A stretch of 10,028 nucleotides of DNA from the NCBI GenBank assembly GCA_050485905.1, contig JBJHCH010000128.1, positions 1-10,028 of the forward strand. The letters run 5' to 3'. Under the pieces are notes generated by a model. That model searched no databases and was not told the origin of the DNA. It saw only the letters and a program-made list of their open reading frames with translations. Source of the DNA: JAWLCA01 sp050485905. GTDB taxonomy: Bacteria > Pseudomonadota > Alphaproteobacteria > Rhodobacterales > Rhodobacteraceae. Positions 7,991-10,028 of this stretch are shown here, piece after piece (the stretch's first letter is position 1; each line of letters begins with the position of its first letter). The translations under genes were made by a program, and so were the position numbers.

Positions 7991-8014
7991 CACGAAGACG
8001 TGAGGAACTTCGTG
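7991..8014. promoter_or_regulatory. Operator-like inverted repeat upstream of msrP
   Basis: CACGAAG (7991-7997) and CTTCGTG (8008-8014) are perfect reverse complements separated by 10 bases, with half-site centres 17 bases apart. The site is 62 bases before the msrP start codon, in the zone expected for a promoter. It has no T-tract, so it is unlikely to be a terminator. Confidence 0.5.
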
Positions 8015-8076
8015 AAATCTATCGGCTTGGCGGCCCGTAGTGCTATGTAGCGAGAAGGCAGCGAAGGGCAGAACCG

Positions 8077-9003
8077 ATGGCGCAGCGATTCAAACCCGAT
8101 CTGAACTGGTCCGACGTCACGCCACGGGCGGACTGGCTGAACCGCCGGCAGTTGCTGGCGGTATCGGGCGCGGCGCTTGCGGTGGGGCTGCCTGCGGGGT
8201 CTGCCCGTGCGACCGCGCCGGCCAGCCGCTATTCCACCGACGAGGAGCCGAACAGCTACGAGGATATCACCTCGTACAACAACTTCTATGAGTTTGGCAC
8301 GGGCAAGGAAGTCCCGAAGCGGCATGCGCACAGCCTGACGACCGACCCCTGGTCTATCGTGATCGACGGGCTGGTGGAGCGCCCCGGCACCTATGATCTG
8401 GCCGAAGTGCTGCGCGGGCAGACGCTGGAAGAACGCATCTATCGCCTGCGCTGCGTCGAGGCGTGGCTGATGGTGGTGCCCTGGGTCGGGTTCGAGCTTG
8501 GGGGGCTGCTGAACCGGGTGGGCGTTCTGCCATCCGCGAAATACGTCGCCTTTGAAACGCTGGTGCGGCCCGAGGAGATGCCGGGCCAGCGCCGCCCGAT
8601 CCTGGATTGGCCCTATGTCGAGGGGCTGCGGCTGGACGAGGCGATGAACCCGCTGACGATCCTGGCCACCGGGCTTTACGACGAGCCGATGCCGAACCAG
8701 AACGGCGCGCCGATCCGGCTGGTGGTGCCGTGGAAATACGGGTTCAAGTCGATCAAGTCGATCGTGCGGATCAGCCTGACCGAGGAAGAGCCGCCGGTGA
8801 CCTGGAACATCCAGGCGCCGCATGAATATGGCTTTTACGCCAACGTGAACCCCGAGGTCGATCACCCGCGCTGGAGCCAGGCCTCGCACCGCGTGGTGGG
8901 CGGCGGCCTGTTCGCCCGACGCCAGCCGACGCTGATGTTCAATGGCTATGGCGACTATGTCGCCGACATGTATGCGGGGATGGATCTGCGGGCCAATTAC
9001 TGA
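8077..9003 (+). CDS. msrP: Protein-methionine-sulfoxide reductase catalytic subunit MsrP
   Basis: MsrP is a periplasmic molybdenum-cofactor enzyme of the sulfite-oxidase fold that reduces methionine sulfoxide in oxidised envelope proteins. It receives electrons from MsrQ. The 308-residue length fits the family (about 310-335). A twin-arginine signal is visible (LNRRQLL with Arg23-Arg24, then a hydrophobic stretch, cleavage near SARA after residue 45), consistent with export of the folded cofactor-loaded enzyme by Tat. The molybdenum-ligand cysteine is Cys126 in RLRCVEAW. Other family segments are NNFYEFG (68-74), WSIVIDGLV (92-100), VVPWKYGFKSIKSIV and the C-terminal QPTLMFNGY. The start has AAGGG 8 bases upstream. 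It overlaps msrQ by one base. Confidence 0.97.
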   Translation: MAQRFKPDLNWSDVTPRADWLNRRQLLAVSGAALAVGLPAGSARATAPASRYSTDEEPNSYEDITSYNNFYEFGTGKEVPKRHAHSLTTDPWSIVIDGLVERPGTYDLAEVLRGQTLEERIYRLRCVEAWLMVVPWVGFELGGLLNRVGVLPSAKYVAFETLVRPEEMPGQRRPILDWPYVEGLRLDEAMNPLTILATGLYDEPMPNQNGAPIRLVVPWKYGFKSIKSIVRISLTEEEPPVTWNIQAPHEYGFYANVNPEVDHPRWSQASHRVVGGGLFARRQPTLMFNGYGDYVADMYAGMDLRANY

Positions 9004-9608
9004 TGGTTCAGGCGATCAACAGCCGGCTCAGGCAGGTGCCGGTCTGGACGATCTATCTGCTGGGGGTGATCCCGGCGGTCTGGCTGTTCTGGCTGGGGCT
9101 GACCAACAACCTCGGCCCCGAGCCGGTGAAGGCGCTGGAGCATCGGCTGGGCAAGATCGGGTTGCAGTTCATGGTGGCCGTGCTGCTGGTCACGCCGCTG
9201 CGGCGCTATGGCGGGGTCAACCTGCTGCGGTTTCGCAGGGCGCTGGGGCTGCTGACCTTCTTCTACATCCTGTTGCATCTGATGGTCTGGCTGTTTCTGG
9301 ACATCCAGCTGAACTGGGCCGAGATCTGGAAGGATATCGTCAAGCGGCCCTATATCACGCTGGGCATGGCGGGATTCCTGGCGATGCTGCCGCTGGCGCT
9401 GACCTCCAACACCCTTGCGTTGCGGCGGCTGGGTGCGGCGGCGTGGCAGCGGCTGCACCGGCTGACCTATGTGGCGGCACTGGCCGGGGGGCTGCATTAC
9501 CTGCTGCTGGTGAAGGCCTGGCCGGTGGAGCCGATTCTGTATCTGGCGGCGATCGTGGGTCTTCTGGCGCTCCGCCTGCACGTCCAGCGCCGGCGCGCGG
9601 CGGCCTGA
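9003..9608 (+). CDS. msrQ: Haem-binding membrane subunit MsrQ
   Basis: MsrQ is an inner-membrane b-type cytochrome that passes electrons to periplasmic MsrP. The 201-residue protein shows about six hydrophobic helices (roughly 15-34, 50-66, 79-99, 117-137, 152-171 and 176-192). Candidate haem-ligand histidines His92, His152 and His165 correspond in position to those of the E. coli protein (His91, His151, His164). The motif TPLRRYGGVNLLRFRRALGL (64-83) is typical of the ferric-reductase-like family. The ATG shares its A with the msrP stop codon (TGATG) and has almost no ribosome binding site of its own, so translation is probably coupled to msrP. A GCGCAA-N5-TTGCGC hairpin (9610-9626) follows the stop but lacks a T-tract. 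Confidence 0.97.
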   Translation: MVQAINSRLRQVPVWTIYLLGVIPAVWLFWLGLTNNLGPEPVKALEHRLGKIGLQFMVAVLLVTPLRRYGGVNLLRFRRALGLLTFFYILLHLMVWLFLDIQLNWAEIWKDIVKRPYITLGMAGFLAMLPLALTSNTLALRRLGAAAWQRLHRLTYVAALAGGLHYLLLVKAWPVEPILYLAAIVGLLALRLHVQRRRAAA

Positions 9609-9686
9609 CGCGCAATCTTGTTGCGCCGGCATCGGCAGCGGCGGCATATTCGCAAGACTGACGCGGGGGCATCCGGCAGGGTGTCG

Positions 9687-9712
9687 AAAAAAGTTCATGC
9701 ACAGCGAAAAAA
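9687..9712 (+). promoter_or_regulatory. UP-like element: two phased A6 tracts before the rRNA promoter
   Basis: A6 runs at 9687-9692 and 9707-9712 are exactly 20 bases apart, two helical turns, so any bends add up. They fall at about -40 to -65 relative to the predicted start, where the alpha subunit C-terminal domain of RNA polymerase contacts rRNA promoters. Confidence 0.65.
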
Positions 9713-9716
9713 TCGC

Positions 9717-9745
9717 TTGCAGTGCCCCGAGTCGATCCGTAAATA
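9717..9745 (+). promoter_or_regulatory. rRNA operon promoter
   Basis: TTGCAG (9717-9722), 17 bases and TAAATA (9740-9745) are followed by a GC-rich discriminator (CCCGC). This is usual for rRNA promoters under stringent control. The -10 lacks the final T, as is common for Rhodobacter promoters, which are known to be helped by CarD. A GAGTC methylation site (9729-9733) lies in the spacer. The start would be near 9752. Confidence 0.7.
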
Positions 9746-9837
9746 CCCGCTCACCGAGACGGCAGCCGCCGGATCGGGGCGCTGACCGGCGGGCAACCAA
9801 CGGAAAGCAAACGAAAAACGGGCAGATGCAGGCGACG

Positions 9838-9857
9838 GCGCCAAGCAAGATTGGCGC
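9838..9857 (+). promoter_or_regulatory. boxB-like hairpin of the rRNA antitermination site
   Basis: GCGCCAA (9838-9844) and TTGGCGC (9851-9857) form a perfect 7-bp stem with a six-base loop (GCAAGA), 22 bases before boxA. The order hairpin then boxA is that of rRNA leaders. Confidence 0.6.
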
Positions 9858-9879
9858 AGTGGTCGGATTTTTGTTCGTC

Positions 9880-9890
9880 GCTCTTTGACA
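9880..9890 (+). promoter_or_regulatory. boxA rRNA antitermination signal
   Basis: GCTCTTTGACA differs by one base from the E. coli rRNA boxA core GCTCTTTAACA, which is bound by NusB-NusE to prevent Rho-dependent termination in untranslated rRNA. This is the strongest single sign that an rRNA operon follows. Confidence 0.85.
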
Positions 9891-10028
9891 TAGTATACTT
9901 TATGAAGGGGTATGCGGGTGGTTTGGCTGTTTCGGCGGTTGGATGCTTGCATATCGGCCCATTAGGTTTTCGGACCGATGATATGGGTGTCAGCTTCACT
10001 GTTTGTCGGCTTCGGTTCCTGAGGGATC

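Larger units (their letters stand above)
7758..8076. other. Shared intergenic control region of the fasciclin gene and msrP
   Basis: These 319 bases contain no convincing gene. Near the fasciclin side is CCGGA-N4-TCCGG at about 7827-7840. CAACT-CT-AGTTG lies at 7919-7930, three 10-bp direct repeats at 7928-7957 and an inverted repeat at 7991-8014. AAGGG (8064-8068) is the msrP ribosome binding site, 8 bases from its ATG. I could not place a good sigma-70 or RpoH promoter for either gene. TGATCA (7870-7875), 15 bases, then TAAG (7891-7894) loosely recalls the Rhodobacter RpoE pattern, but I believe the spacing is too short. Confidence 0.6.
9609..10028. other. Gene-free region leading into an rRNA operon
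   Basis: These 420 bases hold no convincing gene; the open frames present have no ribosome binding site or recognisable product. In order they contain a weak hairpin after msrQ (9610-9626), an A-tract UP-like element (9687-9712), a promoter (9717-9745) and a transcribed leader with boxB-like hairpin and boxA (9838-9890). The features match rRNA operon upstream regions of Rhodobacteraceae. I infer that the 16S gene starts roughly 100 bases beyond the window edge. Confidence 0.85.
9752..10028 (+). other. Pre-rRNA leader (5' part, continues past the window)
   Basis: From the predicted start onward the sequence carries the boxB-like hairpin and boxA, then a stretch that can fold. CATATCGG (9950-9957) pairs with CCGAT (9975-9979) and ATG (9983-9985), leaving a 3-base bulge. 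Such leaders are removed by RNase III during 16S maturation. No part of mature 16S sequence is present. Confidence 0.7.

Noticed and set aside
9697..9888. A 63-codon open frame after msrQ
   Set aside because: It runs through the rRNA promoter and leader, has no ribosome binding site and resembles no protein.

Overview
This window looks like chromosomal DNA of a GC-rich alphaproteobacterium, most likely family Rhodobacteraceae (the Rhodobacter, Gemmobacter or Paracoccus neighbourhood). Grounds: strong GC bias at third codon positions, adjacent rnhB and a full-length CcrM-type GANTC methyltransferase, a Tat-exported MsrP with its membrane partner MsrQ, and an rRNA leader with the boxA form CTCTTTGACA. 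I see no insertion sequence, phage gene, CRISPR array or tRNA. It reads as core genome with a few lineage-specific secreted proteins.

Layout. 177-611 (+) encodes a small exported protein of unknown function with four cysteines arranged as a tandem duplication; a strong intrinsic terminator (664-695) isolates it. Next come rnhB (732-1355, +) and ccrM (1450-2556, +), separated by a 94-bp control region holding three GANTC sites and an inverted repeat. A terminator (2610-2636) follows ccrM. A convergent AT-rich gap with a perfect 19-bp inverted repeat separates it from a secreted protein on the minus strand (2718-3527) that resembles PEP-CTERM-type exoproteins but lacks their sorting tail. pyrF (3697-4419, -) is divergent from clpB (4596-7211, +), and clpB has a good heat-shock sigma-32 promoter. 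A bidirectional terminator (7234-7261) closes clpB and the convergent fasciclin-domain gene (7281-7757, -).

The fasciclin gene is divergent from msrP-msrQ (8077-9003 and 9003-9608, +), a translationally coupled pair for repair of oxidised methionine in periplasmic proteins. The 319-bp gap between them holds three 10-bp direct repeats and a 7-bp inverted repeat that look like regulator sites. The last 420 bp carry no gene. They contain an rRNA operon promoter with phased A-tracts, a boxB-like hairpin and boxA, so the 16S rRNA gene should begin just beyond the right edge.

Functional themes are genome maintenance and cell-cycle methylation (rnhB, ccrM), pyrimidine synthesis (pyrF), protein disaggregation (clpB) and envelope or oxidative stress (fasciclin protein, MsrPQ). 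I found no clear undescribed multi-gene system. The best leads are the GANTC cluster before ccrM, the duplicated-cysteine exported protein, the repeats in the fasciclin/msrP gap, the tailless exoprotein, and a GANTC site inside the rRNA promoter.
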